Under the pieces are notes generated by a model. It had not been told where the DNA came from. It saw only the letters and a program-made list of their open reading frames with translations, and did not search any database. Below, in pieces: positions 9,346-18,790 of a stretch of DNA of 64,000 bases. Source of the DNA: Thiolinea disciformis DSM 14473 (lineage in GTDB: Bacteria > Pseudomonadota > Gammaproteobacteria > Thiotrichales > Thiotrichaceae); assembly GCF_000371925.1 (NCBI RefSeq), contig NZ_AQVE01000004.1, forward strand, positions 23,081 to 87,080. Direction: 5' to 3'. Position numbers and translations under genes: made by a program. Position 1 is the first letter of the stretch; each line of letters starts with the position of its first letter.

Positions 9346-10764
9346 ATGAATCCAATTGTATTGACCAATTATACGGTGAAGTTTAGTAAGTATTACAGCT
9401 TGCCAGCTGTGAGCTGGTGGATTGAACCTTCACAACATTGGGTCATTTTAGGTGCAAATGGTTCCGGAAAATCAGCGTTAGCTGCCACTTTATATGGCGC
9501 AGGCGAGCCTATAGGGGGTACTTTGTGCGGTTTGCCAACCAAAGTAGCAGCAGTTTCGTTTGAAATCCAAGCTGCTTTAATTGAAGCCGAATTAAAAAAA
9601 GATGATGCCGATATTCTGGATGTGATTCCGGAGGGAACACCAGTACGTGAAATGTTGCAATTGCCCGAACAAGACCCAGCTTTACTAGAACGCGTATTAA
9701 CACTTTTTGACTATCATCGTTTGTTAGATCAAGGCTTTCGTAAGCTCTCCACAGGTGAAACACGGAAATTATTATTAATTCGTGCCCTTTCTATTAAGCC
9801 AGACTTATTGATTTTGGATGAGCCTTTTGAGGGTTTGGATAAGGAATCTGTCGCAAACTTAAATAACTTACTTACTGAGCTTGCGCCGACCACACAAATA
9901 ATTATGGTGTTAAATCGTTTTGATGAAATTCCAGACTTTATCACGCATTACGCCTATATGGAGCAAGATCAATTACGTCATCAAATTGTGAGAGACGATC
10001 CGCAAGCTGCGGCGGATATTCAACGCCTCGTTCATCTGAAAACCAGTGATTTAACCATTCCAGCAGCACCTACCCAGCATCGTCCACCCGCGTTAAATCC
10101 TGAGCAGCCGCTAGTGCGTTTACGGAAAGCATGTATTGCTTATGATGATAAAGTTATTTTTTCTGATTTGGATTGGACGATTGAACGCGGCCAGCATTGG
10201 CAGGTGACAGGGCCAAATGGGGCTGGTAAAACTTGCTTATTAAATTTAATAACAGGTGATCATCCTCAATGTTATACCAATGATATTTTTGTATTTGGTA
10301 TGCAGCGTGGAAATGGTGAAAGTATTTGGCAGATTAAACAATATATTGGTTATGTATCTAGTGCGTTACAATGGGATTATCGCGTTAGTATTACGGTGCG
10401 TAACACTATTATTTCAGGATTTTATGATAGTATTGGGCTTTACCAAAAATATACGGAGCAAGAACGTCAGATTGCAGAGAAATGGTTAGCATTATTAGGC
10501 TTAAGTGAACGTGCTAATGAGTCTTTTAATCAACTGTCCTATGGTGAAAAACGCTTAGTCTTAATTGCTCGCGCGATGGTAAAACACCCTACTTTATTAA
10601 TTTTAGATGAACCTTGTCTGGGCTTGGATGATTTAAATCGTCAATTAGTTTTAGCCTTACTTGAACGCATCTGTGTAGGTAGCGAAACCACGGTTTTATA
10701 TGTGAATCACCATGCCAATGATGCTATTAAGGGGATTGAAAATTATCTAGCGTTGGGACGCTAG
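9346..10764 (+). CDS. modF: ModF-like tandem ABC ATPase
   Basis: A 472-residue protein with two fused ABC-type ATPase domains and no membrane segment. The first has Walker A GANGSGKS (36-43), signature LSTGE and Walker B LLILDEPFEGLD. The second has GPNGAGKT (289-296), LSYGEKR and LLILDEPCLGLD. This arrangement is that of ModF (PhrA), a soluble ATPase often linked to molybdenum genes but of undefined function. The modABC genes are not in the window. The last 38 bases overlap the 3' end of rtcR, which is convergent. Confidence 0.85.
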   Translation: MNPIVLTNYTVKFSKYYSLPAVSWWIEPSQHWVILGANGSGKSALAATLYGAGEPIGGTLCGLPTKVAAVSFEIQAALIEAELKKDDADILDVIPEGTPVREMLQLPEQDPALLERVLTLFDYHRLLDQGFRKLSTGETRKLLLIRALSIKPDLLILDEPFEGLDKESVANLNNLLTELAPTTQIIMVLNRFDEIPDFITHYAYMEQDQLRHQIVRDDPQAAADIQRLVHLKTSDLTIPAAPTQHRPPALNPEQPLVRLRKACIAYDDKVIFSDLDWTIERGQHWQVTGPNGAGKTCLLNLITGDHPQCYTNDIFVFGMQRGNGESIWQIKQYIGYVSSALQWDYRVSITVRNTIISGFYDSIGLYQKYTEQERQIAEKWLALLGLSERANESFNQLSYGEKRLVLIARAMVKHPTLLILDEPCLGLDDLNRQLVLALLERICVGSETTVLYVNHHANDAIKGIENYLALGR

Positions 10765-12352
10765 CTTTTTGAATAAACTCAAAGTTCAAGCCATATTTTT
10801 GTAAATAAACACGGAGCCGATGTGAGTCATTTTGGCTTGCGCGTTGTGTGCGGCTGATATTAAATAAGCAGCGCCCCGCGTCGGCAAGGGAGCGACTTTG
10901 GCGACAAATTTTGAGTACCTGAATCAATTGCATGCGATCAAATAAATCTAAATTTGCTAGAATTTCCTCCGAGCATAAACTTAGTAAAGATTCATCAGTC
11001 GTAGATTTTTTAACTTGGAAGCTGTCCCAATCATAACATAGGCGCTCTATTTCTAATTGTACTAGTTCTTCAGTAATGCGTCCGCCCTTAGCTAAAGTAG
11101 CCATACGTGTAATACTGGAGTTTAGATCGCGGAAATTAGCCCGCCATAAAGCTTTGGGTGAATGAGCGAATTTACTATATTGTGCACGTGCTGCTTGATT
11201 GAAACTGACTTTATGGCCGATTTTATGCGTGAATTGTTGTAGTTCATAATCGATATTCGGCTCTAAATCTTCTAAACGCTCTTTTAAGCTTGGAAGCTGA
11301 TAAGTCCATAGATTGATCCGTGCTAATAAATCTTCGCGGAATTTACCTCGACGAACTTGCTCGAATAAATCACGATTCGTGCCTGCAATGAGTTGGAAGT
11401 CACTGTTAACCTCCTTATCACTCCCGAAAGGGGTGAATACTTTATCCTCAATGGCGCGTAATAACATGGCCTGTTCATCTAAGCCTAACTCACCAATCTC
11501 ATCCAAAAACAATAAACCTTTATCCGCCTCGCGTAATAGGCCTGTGCGTGCCATCACAGCACCGGTAAATGCACCTTTTGTATGACCGAAAAGGGCGGAC
11601 ATGGCATTATCGCCGCGCAAAGTGGCGCAATTAACTTCAACCAGTCGCCCACTGACTTGACCACGCTGTTTTTTTAAATCAAAAATGCGTTTGGCTAATT
11701 GTGATTTTCCGACACCAGTTGCGCCAGTGAGAAAAATTGGGGCAGCAGATCGAATAGAAACTTGTTCTAATTGCTCAATTAAGTGGTTAAAGGCTTTATT
11801 GCGTGTTGCAATACCCCCTTTTAAATAATTGATACCTTCTTGTGCTTCTTTAGCAAAGCGTGAGGCAATTTGATCATAGCGTGATAAATCTAAATCAATA
11901 ATTTGGTAAGTACCTTTAAGGCTACCTTTAGCGGGGGAGGTTTGAATTAATTTTGCGGGAATATAATTGGCTTCAGTCAATAAAAATAAGCAAATTTGCG
12001 CTACATGCGTACCCGTCGTGATGTGGACATAGTAATTATTTTGCTCAGGGTTAAATTCGTAGCTGCGAGCAAATTGATAAAGTTGATTATAAACCTGTTC
12101 AAAATCCCAGGGGTTTTCATAGGCAACCAGATAATTATGAATCAAGGCTGTCGGATTTTGGGTACGCATATCTTGCATAACCAGCTCCGCTAATGCTTGT
12201 TCTTGTATTTGATGCAACAACACAAACTCATTCACCTGAAAATTATCTTGCATCAGCAGGCTGACTGAAGGACGCCAATAATTCCAACGTTTCTTACCTA
12301 AGCCTTTTTGATCTAAGCGTGTGCCAAGAATGCCAATAACGATATTTTTCAT
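10727..12352 (-). CDS. rtcR: RtcR, sigma-54-dependent regulator with CARF-like sensor domain
   Basis: A 541-residue enhancer-binding protein. The N-terminal RtcR domain (about 1-185) starts VIGILGTRLDQKG and holds HITTGTHVAQI, the loop typical of CARF-type nucleotide sensors. The central AAA+ domain has Walker A GATGVGKS (210-217), the sigma-54 contact loop GAFTGA (260-265) and LLFLDEIGEL. The C-terminus ends with a helix-turn-helix region containing DAGRCLF. In other bacteria RtcR senses RNA fragments ending in 2',3'-cyclic phosphate and activates rtcBA (RNA ligase and cyclase). No rtcB, rtcA or divergent gene is next to it here, which is odd because the target operon is normally adjacent. 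Confidence 0.92.
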   Translation of the reverse strand: MKNIVIGILGTRLDQKGLGKKRWNYWRPSVSLLMQDNFQVNEFVLLHQIQEQALAELVMQDMRTQNPTALIHNYLVAYENPWDFEQVYNQLYQFARSYEFNPEQNNYYVHITTGTHVAQICLFLLTEANYIPAKLIQTSPAKGSLKGTYQIIDLDLSRYDQIASRFAKEAQEGINYLKGGIATRNKAFNHLIEQLEQVSIRSAAPIFLTGATGVGKSQLAKRIFDLKKQRGQVSGRLVEVNCATLRGDNAMSALFGHTKGAFTGAVMARTGLLREADKGLLFLDEIGELGLDEQAMLLRAIEDKVFTPFGSDKEVNSDFQLIAGTNRDLFEQVRRGKFREDLLARINLWTYQLPSLKERLEDLEPNIDYELQQFTHKIGHKVSFNQAARAQYSKFAHSPKALWRANFRDLNSSITRMATLAKGGRITEELVQLEIERLCYDWDSFQVKKSTTDESLLSLCSEEILANLDLFDRMQLIQVLKICRQSRSLADAGRCLFNISRTQRASQNDSHRLRVYLQKYGLNFEFIQKASVPTLDNFQSP

Positions 12353-12446
12353 GTTTTAGTGAGAGCATTGGGTTGTTAATTCTATACGGATACTGACAAT
12401 CTTTATAAAATCAATCAAGTCTACTAAAGTCTACAGGGAGCTTATT

Positions 12447-15164
12447 TTACTCTATCGCCAATTCATCTTTAATGAGCCTTGTTCCTTCGGGTGTCCCATC
12501 GCTTGTCCATAACTCGCTAGGCTCATTTAGCGTAGACAACTTGGCTTTTACATTAAAATACAAGTTGTTTTCATGTGTTTTTACTAATTCTATCGATTGT
12601 TCTGCGCTAAATTTTTTAATCTGCTTGGGTTTTGAGTCATGATCAGCAATATACCAAAGGCTTAGCGCATTCTGTCCAGCGACTATAAATAGACCTTGGG
12701 ATGTAGCCAGCATACGAACAAAATTGCCTAGTTCGGGTAGCTCATTGATGGGGATCAACTGTTTCTTGGGAATATCGATGCGTGCTAATTGATATACTTC
12801 TGGATAAGTGCTGCGTTGCTCTAGGCTATAAATATTTTGCTCACTTGCTGAGATTATATTCATCAATAGAGTCGGTGGGTTAAATTGATTACTGACCACT
12901 ATGCTGTCGGCACTATGATGAGGTTTCCATAATAATGTGTGTTGAGAGTTGTTTTCACGCTGTACTGCATAGTTAGGTGCTAAGAGGTAAAGCAAGCCTT
13001 GTGGTCTTTCTAAAACAGCTATTAATGGTTGTGCTGTAGGAGAGTTATTTTTTAGAACGGTACGCGTTTGTCCGTTGTACCAATGTTCTAAGTGGTAGCT
13101 TTGTTCTTTAGGATAGTGTGCTAAATAAACACCCTGTCGGCTGGGAAATAGCCACACGTAACCTTGTTGAGCTTGAGTCAGTTTTTGGGCTTCGCCTTTT
13201 ATAATTTGCCAAACACTGGTCGTTTCTTGGTGTTTAGTCAGGATATACAGCGCCGTATCATCTTTAGCTAGCGGATGGGCATTTCTCACTATTTCTTGTT
13301 CGGCGGGCAAGTTTTTGACTAATTGTGGGATAGGTTGCTTAGCCTGACTATTAATGTACCAGATTTGATTATTCAGGCGGTAATACCAATCAGAGCCTAC
13401 CGCTTCAAGCTCTCCTAAATCACTGCTGGCGGCTGCGATATTAATGTCTTTGATTAACTGGCTTTGCTGCGGATTAGGCGTTACTAGCCATAATTCTTCG
13501 CCTGTATGCTCGTGATGATGCGGTATTAACCAAGTCGGCGTTGAGCCACTCAAACTCAAAGGGGGTTTTAAACTAGCACTAGGCCATTCGGAGTATTGCC
13601 AATGGGCGCGTAAGGGTTCATGACCTAGCATTTTTGTGCCAGCCCGTGTGCCGTCCGTTTGCCAGCGTTGTTTGGCACTTATAAACTGTAGGATGGCGCT
13701 AGGATTAGGTTCAGCAGGTCGTAATAGTTCAGGATCATCGAACTCACCTAATAATTCAGGTTTTTCTGGCTGCTTTGGTGAAAGACTCCATACTTGTGAC
13801 CACGCACGTCCTTTGGGCGAAAAGCTAGGGAATACCAAATACTCACCGACTAAAACATAGGTATGAGTTTGGTCATCCCAACTATCACCGGCTCCCCCCG
13901 CGTATTGAGGGCTCAGCGCTTGCCATAATTTACGCGTTCCTTGCGCTGTTCCATCGCTGAGCCACAACTGTGCAGGCCGCACACCATCTTTGGTAAAGAA
14001 ATACAAACGATCTGCGAAGCTAAACCACTCTGGCGGGGTTTGATATTCTGGATTGGGCATTGGCATAGTAGCGAGCAACTGCGTACTTTGCGTCGTTACA
14101 TCACTGCACCATAAGGCCATGTCCATGTTTTCGTCCAGCCGATTTAGCCAGAAATAAACTTGGTTTTTATAAAACCATGCTTCGCCGAGACTGGTGGGTG
14201 TGCTTTTTTCTTGAGGGAAACTAAAGAGTTTTCGAGCTTGTTTTTTATCCGTGTCAAACTGCCATAAGCTCTGGCTCTGATCATTCATGTCGCTACTCAA
14301 CCAGATTAGGTGGTGCGCTTCTGCCGCCATTAAGCTCACCGCTTCATGAGCGGGAAACTCGTGTAGTACTTCTGCCGCTTTAGGCGTGACGCGCCATAAG
14401 ACATTTCCGGAGGGGCTTGCGGTTGCCTTACGTGTTTTGGGACTCAGAAAATACAAAGCTGTGTCAGTGTGGAGTATTGGGTTGGGATAAGCCAGAGCGT
14501 AATCGCTAGTTTTATCCTGAGGCATATCCGCGACTAAGTGTGTGCCTGAGCTGCTGCCATCACTACGCCATAATGCTAAGCCGTGTTGACCATCAGCTAT
14601 CCAAAAATAAAGCTGATTTTCTAAGCGATAGAATGTGGGATTATCGATATTGGGTGCTGTATCAGAACCTGTCATAAAGCGCTTAATGACTTGAGTGCCA
14701 CTAGGCGTTCCATCCGTGAGGGTGAGATTGAGTGAGTTGGGTTCATAGCTCCAAAACACTAAAGTATTCCCCAGCGTCTGAGCACTTTGTGCACCGAAAC
14801 TTCGACCTTTAGGCATACTGCTCTTAGTGCCCGCTACTAAATCTTTAAGTAAGAAAGTGCCTTGAGCACTGCCATCGGTGCGCCAAACTTCTTGACCTGT
14901 TTCAGGGGTAAAGGCTGAAAAAATCCCAAGTGCGCCGATGCTGCCGAGTAGATAAGGATTAGAGCCAGCATTGGGTTTGGTGGTCAGAAAGGCATGGATG
15001 CGTGTGCCTTGCGTGGTGGAGTCACTCTGCCAAAGTTGCTTGCCATAGCTAGGATCAGAGCCTATGAAAAAAATCAGTGGTTTGTTTTCTGCTTGGAGAG
15101 CGGTATTCGAACAGGCATTTAGTAGTGTGCCCAAGATACAAAGTTTTGCGACTAAACTGCGCAT
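12447..15164 (-). CDS. Lipoprotein with ELWxSDGTxxGT-type repeats, probable beta-propeller
   Basis: A 905-residue exported protein. The lipobox LLNAC places the lipidated cysteine at residue 18, so it should be anchored in the outer membrane or facing the periplasm. The body carries degenerate repeats built on W-x-(S/T)DGT-xx-GT: QLWQSDSTTQGT, EVWRTDGSAQGT, ALWRSDGSSSGT, QLWLSDGTAQGT, RWQTDGTRAGT and, near the C-terminus, ELWTSDGTPEGT, plus several worn copies. Such repeats are known from large secreted proteins and probably fold as propeller blades. No enzymatic motif is seen. It lies upstream of rtcR on the same strand, 94 bases away; a functional link is not shown. Confidence 0.75.
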   Translation of the reverse strand: MRSLVAKLCILGTLLNACSNTALQAENKPLIFFIGSDPSYGKQLWQSDSTTQGTRIHAFLTTKPNAGSNPYLLGSIGALGIFSAFTPETGQEVWRTDGSAQGTFLLKDLVAGTKSSMPKGRSFGAQSAQTLGNTLVFWSYEPNSLNLTLTDGTPSGTQVIKRFMTGSDTAPNIDNPTFYRLENQLYFWIADGQHGLALWRSDGSSSGTHLVADMPQDKTSDYALAYPNPILHTDTALYFLSPKTRKATASPSGNVLWRVTPKAAEVLHEFPAHEAVSLMAAEAHHLIWLSSDMNDQSQSLWQFDTDKKQARKLFSFPQEKSTPTSLGEAWFYKNQVYFWLNRLDENMDMALWCSDVTTQSTQLLATMPMPNPEYQTPPEWFSFADRLYFFTKDGVRPAQLWLSDGTAQGTRKLWQALSPQYAGGAGDSWDDQTHTYVLVGEYLVFPSFSPKGRAWSQVWSLSPKQPEKPELLGEFDDPELLRPAEPNPSAILQFISAKQRWQTDGTRAGTKMLGHEPLRAHWQYSEWPSASLKPPLSLSGSTPTWLIPHHHEHTGEELWLVTPNPQQSQLIKDINIAAASSDLGELEAVGSDWYYRLNNQIWYINSQAKQPIPQLVKNLPAEQEIVRNAHPLAKDDTALYILTKHQETTSVWQIIKGEAQKLTQAQQGYVWLFPSRQGVYLAHYPKEQSYHLEHWYNGQTRTVLKNNSPTAQPLIAVLERPQGLLYLLAPNYAVQRENNSQHTLLWKPHHSADSIVVSNQFNPPTLLMNIISASEQNIYSLEQRSTYPEVYQLARIDIPKKQLIPINELPELGNFVRMLATSQGLFIVAGQNALSLWYIADHDSKPKQIKKFSAEQSIELVKTHENNLYFNVKAKLSTLNEPSELWTSDGTPEGTRLIKDELAIE

Positions 15165-15227
15165 ACGCCCTCGTTTTTTCAGCCCGCTTGAGTTTAACTA
15201 TAGCGCAGTTTAGGAGTCTATTTGGTG

Positions 15228-16259
15228 CTAAGCCAAACTTAGTTCACCCGCTAAAGCAGTGGGCATGAGGGCACGAATTTGAGGGATGGGCAGGTTCAAC
15301 GCGAATAAATGATAAAGCTTGGTGATCGCAGCTTCCACCGTCATATCTAAACCACTGATGACACCCGCTTGAGTGAGTGCCGATCCTGCCGCATAGCGTC
15401 CTGGTTCGACACTACCATGAATACATTGGCTGATATTAACAATAATGACGCCGCGTTGATGGGCCTCATGGAGTGTTTCAAGAAAGCCTTCCAACTGTGT
15501 AGGTGCATTGCCAGAGCCAAACGTTTGTAAAATAACCCCCGCCACGGGTGGCGCTAAAAAGCGTTTCAGTTGTGCAACCGAAAAACCCGGATGCAAGCGA
15601 AGAATCACAACTTCTTTGGAGCTTGGCGTGACTATTTCAAAAAGCTCTTGCGCAGATTTGGGTAGTAAGGTACGGCGATTCAGTTGGAAATTGATATAGC
15701 GTTGCGGCTCGATGCTCTGACCCAAAGTAGGATAATTCGGAGTATCAAAAGCCGCTAAAGCTTGATTAGATAATTTGCTACAGCGATTGCCACGCAATAA
15801 TGCGCCATTAAAATAAACGCAAACTTCATGAATGGCCTGTTCAGCAGCAATCATTAAAGCGCCGAAAAGATTAGGATAGGCATCGCTATCAGCTTCACCT
15901 AAGGGCAGTTGCGAGCCTGTGATGATGACCGGTTTGCGTAAACCTCTTAGCGCAAACGAGAGTGCAGAGGCTGTAAACGCAAGCGTGTCTGTACCATGAA
16001 TCACCACAAAGCCATCATAATCGCCATAGTGACTCGCAATATCTTTGGCAATCGTATGCCAATCGTGTGGTTGTGCCATTGCGCTATCGATCAGCCGCTC
16101 ATATTCGTGCAAATCCCACTGCGGCATACCCTTAACACCAGACTTGGGCAGTAGTTTTTGTAGGCGTAGCTTTAAACCACCTTGGGGTTGCAAACCTGAG
16201 CTAGATGGCATCATGCCAAAAGTACCGCCCGTGTAAGCCATATAAATCCGTCGTGTCAT
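15228..16259 (-). CDS. ansA: Type I (cytoplasmic) L-asparaginase
   Basis: Converts asparagine to aspartate and ammonia. The 343-residue protein has both asparaginase signatures: YTGGTFGM, with the likely nucleophile Thr10, and HGTDT at 88-92, which carries the second catalytic Thr90 and Asp91. There is no signal peptide, and length and N-terminus fit the cytoplasmic AnsA type rather than periplasmic AnsB. It sits between the repeat lipoprotein and a SLAC1-type channel, all on the minus strand, with 33 bases to the channel gene. Confidence 0.92.
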   Translation of the reverse strand: MTRRIYMAYTGGTFGMMPSSSGLQPQGGLKLRLQKLLPKSGVKGMPQWDLHEYERLIDSAMAQPHDWHTIAKDIASHYGDYDGFVVIHGTDTLAFTASALSFALRGLRKPVIITGSQLPLGEADSDAYPNLFGALMIAAEQAIHEVCVYFNGALLRGNRCSKLSNQALAAFDTPNYPTLGQSIEPQRYINFQLNRRTLLPKSAQELFEIVTPSSKEVVILRLHPGFSVAQLKRFLAPPVAGVILQTFGSGNAPTQLEGFLETLHEAHQRGVIIVNISQCIHGSVEPGRYAAGSALTQAGVISGLDMTVEAAITKLYHLFALNLPIPQIRALMPTALAGELSLA

Positions 16260-16292
16260 GCGCTTATTCCTTAGTCAAAGAGGATTATTCCG

Positions 16293-17288
16293 TTAATCTT
16301 CCACACAAATAGCATTATTCAGAATAGCACGAATTGTGTTTACCAAAAGTATGACGATGACTATATTGAGCATTAATAATAGAAAAATACCCAGCCAGAG
16401 AAAGAAGAAAGTCTGGGTTTTTTGATACATACTAAAAGTCGCTAGGGTAATCGCTGCAAGGGGGAAGGAATAAGCCCACCACGACAGACAGAAACGGAGA
16501 CGTGCTAATAAATGTAATTGCGTGAATAATAAAAGTGTTAAAAATAAGCTGGCATAATATAAGCATAAAGCAAAAGCATCAAAGCTCTGTGTAAGCTGTA
16601 AATAAGCCATAAACCCAATTGCAGGCGGGGCTATCAGCATGAGTAGGCTGGTTATAAGGCGTGCGGCGGGTGGGGTATGAAAGAGTATTCGATAATAAAC
16701 AATGCTGGATAAGATCACCCAAAACAAAAGACCAACACTGAAGTAGAACCAAGATATATAAACAAAACCAAGTGGCACCCCAGCAAAAGGAACTAACAAG
16801 TGGCCAAGCGCTGGAATAAACCAAGTTGCGCTTAGTTGTTGTGGCTGCAAATGTTTTTGCATCCATGCGTTAAGGACTACTAGGCTTAATAAGAGATGCA
16901 GACTGGTACCTATCATCCAAATCCACTTAGCCAGCACCGGTAAACTCGCTAGGAGTGAGAGACTAATCAGGAGTAAGCCGACTGAGATACACGGTAAAAA
17001 AGCCAAGTGCTGTGAATGATGGAGTTCGAGGCGTGCTGCTGCAGCGTGTCTTAGCCATTTCACGAGATAAAATGCACTAACTACGATGAAAATAAGCGGC
17101 GCAACGAATAGGAGTGCCTGATCAATCCAAACGGGCTGACCCATTAGAACAGCGGCCTTTTCCCAAGCGAGGGTCACACCTGCAATGCCGATAACCACCG
17201 AAAAGAAGGCGACTGGAAAAGAACTTAAGCTTGTCGAGACGTAGCTGACAGGCGTTTCAATGCTTTTCAGGGCGGGTGGGGCTGACAT
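16293..17288 (-). CDS. SLAC1/TehA-family (TDT) membrane transporter or anion channel
   Basis: A 331-residue protein of about ten hydrophobic segments. The N-terminus FPVAFFSVVIGIAGVTLAW is typical of the tellurite-resistance/dicarboxylate transporter (TDT) family, whose structures are TehA and the plant channel SLAC1. Internal features such as FSVGLLFWVILSSIVYYR and a PP(A)IGF segment fit. The transported ion (malate, sulfite, chloride or other anions) cannot be told. It is 33 bases upstream of ansA, so the two may be co-transcribed. Upstream lies the GTPase/VWA cassette on the same strand, 68 bases away. Confidence 0.8.
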   Translation of the reverse strand: MSAPPALKSIETPVSYVSTSLSSFPVAFFSVVIGIAGVTLAWEKAAVLMGQPVWIDQALLFVAPLIFIVVSAFYLVKWLRHAAAARLELHHSQHLAFLPCISVGLLLISLSLLASLPVLAKWIWMIGTSLHLLLSLVVLNAWMQKHLQPQQLSATWFIPALGHLLVPFAGVPLGFVYISWFYFSVGLLFWVILSSIVYYRILFHTPPAARLITSLLMLIAPPAIGFMAYLQLTQSFDAFALCLYYASLFLTLLLFTQLHLLARLRFCLSWWAYSFPLAAITLATFSMYQKTQTFFFLWLGIFLLLMLNIVIVILLVNTIRAILNNAICVED

Positions 17289-17356
17289 GAGCGATCCTCA
17301 TCAAAGAAGACGTTTAGTATATCTGCCTTAAGTTCCGCGAAGCTTAGGAAATCCGC

Positions 17357-18790
17357 TCAACTGCGCAAAGTTTTGCGTAAGTAGCCCATAATTTCTTCGC
17401 GTGCTTCTGCAATGACTGAGTCACGATCCAATGAATCGAGAATTTGTTGCACGGTTTGTTTAGGGCCACTATCACCCCAGGATTTACCATTGGCTAACCA
17501 TTTTTCAGCTACGCGCCCTACGACCAGTGTGCTGTACCAAGCCACCGCACCTTGGGTTGCAGCGGTGACAATGGTAGACAAGCCGCCGGTAGTGAGTTTC
17601 AAGGCTGTTGCGCCCACATGCAAGGCCCAAGTGGTTCCCATTAAAATGAGCAGTTGTCCAATAATGGTTTTGATGAGCTCACCTGCTTCGCTCGTGGTCA
17701 TTGGCAAGCCGTAGAGACGCGATAAATGCACAATCATACTGCCATCAATCGCTGCAGCGGCGACTAAGTCGGCAAAGGGAATGGGATTAACTGCCACCGC
17801 CAAGCTTTTGGCAAGGCAGTACATATTGATGATGTCTTCGCCCATTTGATGCTTGACTGCTAGTATGCGCTTGCCGACTTCCTCGCTCAAATTACCTGCG
17901 AATAAAGAGGCATTTAAGGCGGCTAAGGTTTTGCCTTCGGCTTCCAAAATTTCCCATAAGCGTGTTTTTAAAGACAATATCTCGACCGGACGAACGCGCT
18001 CGGTCTCGTGTTCATTCCCATCATTATCCACCACAATAATCGTTTGGCGCGTTTCTTGTGCCGTGGTGAAGATAATATTCTCCGGGAGAATAATGCCCTG
18101 CGTGCGTTCTTTTAATACATCCAGTAATTGAGCTTTTTCTTTCGCGATATAACGATCCGCTTTATTGATCACTAGAATAGTAGGGCGATGAGTCTGTGCT
18201 ACGATTTTGAGAGCGCGTAATTCGACATCGGTAATATCGCTATCAATCACAAATAATAATAAATCAGCGCGGCTGGCCACTTCGTGAGCGATGCGTTCGC
18301 GTTCTTCACCATCGACCTCATTAATACCGGGGGTATCAATCAGGTATAAACCACCGTCAGCGTATTCTTCCCACGCTTGCTGGTTGGAGGTTTTGGTCTC
18401 GCCATGGAGGACGCTCACACTAAAAGCTTCTTTACCGAGTAAGGCATTTAGGAGGGAGGATTTTCCGACACTGACACGGCCAAACACCGCAATATGAATA
18501 TGCCCATGCTCTAGCTTATCCAACATGCCTTTGACTTGTGCATAATCATCTTTTAAGGCATCACGCACACTTTCAGGTACACGTTCATCCTCCAATAATT
18601 TGCGCAGGCTTTCGCTAGCAAGTTGGCGATGTTGCTCACCTAAAGCTAATGGGTCTTTAAGCTTTTCAGCATCATCACTGGCCGCTTGTATAGTCTCAGG
18701 GGTTTGACTCGCTGGTACTTGCGTCTTTTTGTCGGTATTGATCGACAACCAATCTGGCCAATGTTTTTGTACGCTCTTCCAAATTTCCAC
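17357..18790 (-). CDS. DUF697-type GTPase (second of a pair)
   Basis: A 477-residue TRAFAC-class GTPase. G1 is GRVSVGKS (104-111), G3 DTPG (152-155) and G4 NKAD (209-212). The C-terminal third is hydrophobic and Gly/Ala-rich, containing a DUF697-like region (ADLVAAAAIDGSMIVHLSRLYG) also seen in YcjF-type proteins. A soluble helical stretch (about 40-95) precedes the G domain. It starts with GTG 18790, and GGGAG lies seven bases upstream. This start falls inside the upstream GTPase gene, so the two coding regions overlap by 95 bases in different frames. Last gene of the five-gene cassette. Membrane-associated regulatory or remodelling role is inference. Confidence 0.8.
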   Translation of the reverse strand: MEIWKSVQKHWPDWLSINTDKKTQVPASQTPETIQAASDDAEKLKDPLALGEQHRQLASESLRKLLEDERVPESVRDALKDDYAQVKGMLDKLEHGHIHIAVFGRVSVGKSSLLNALLGKEAFSVSVLHGETKTSNQQAWEEYADGGLYLIDTPGINEVDGEERERIAHEVASRADLLLFVIDSDITDVELRALKIVAQTHRPTILVINKADRYIAKEKAQLLDVLKERTQGIILPENIIFTTAQETRQTIIVVDNDGNEHETERVRPVEILSLKTRLWEILEAEGKTLAALNASLFAGNLSEEVGKRILAVKHQMGEDIINMYCLAKSLAVAVNPIPFADLVAAAAIDGSMIVHLSRLYGLPMTTSEAGELIKTIIGQLLILMGTTWALHVGATALKLTTGGLSTIVTAATQGAVAWYSTLVVGRVAEKWLANGKSWGDSGPKQTVQQILDSLDRDSVIAEAREEIMGYLRKTLRS

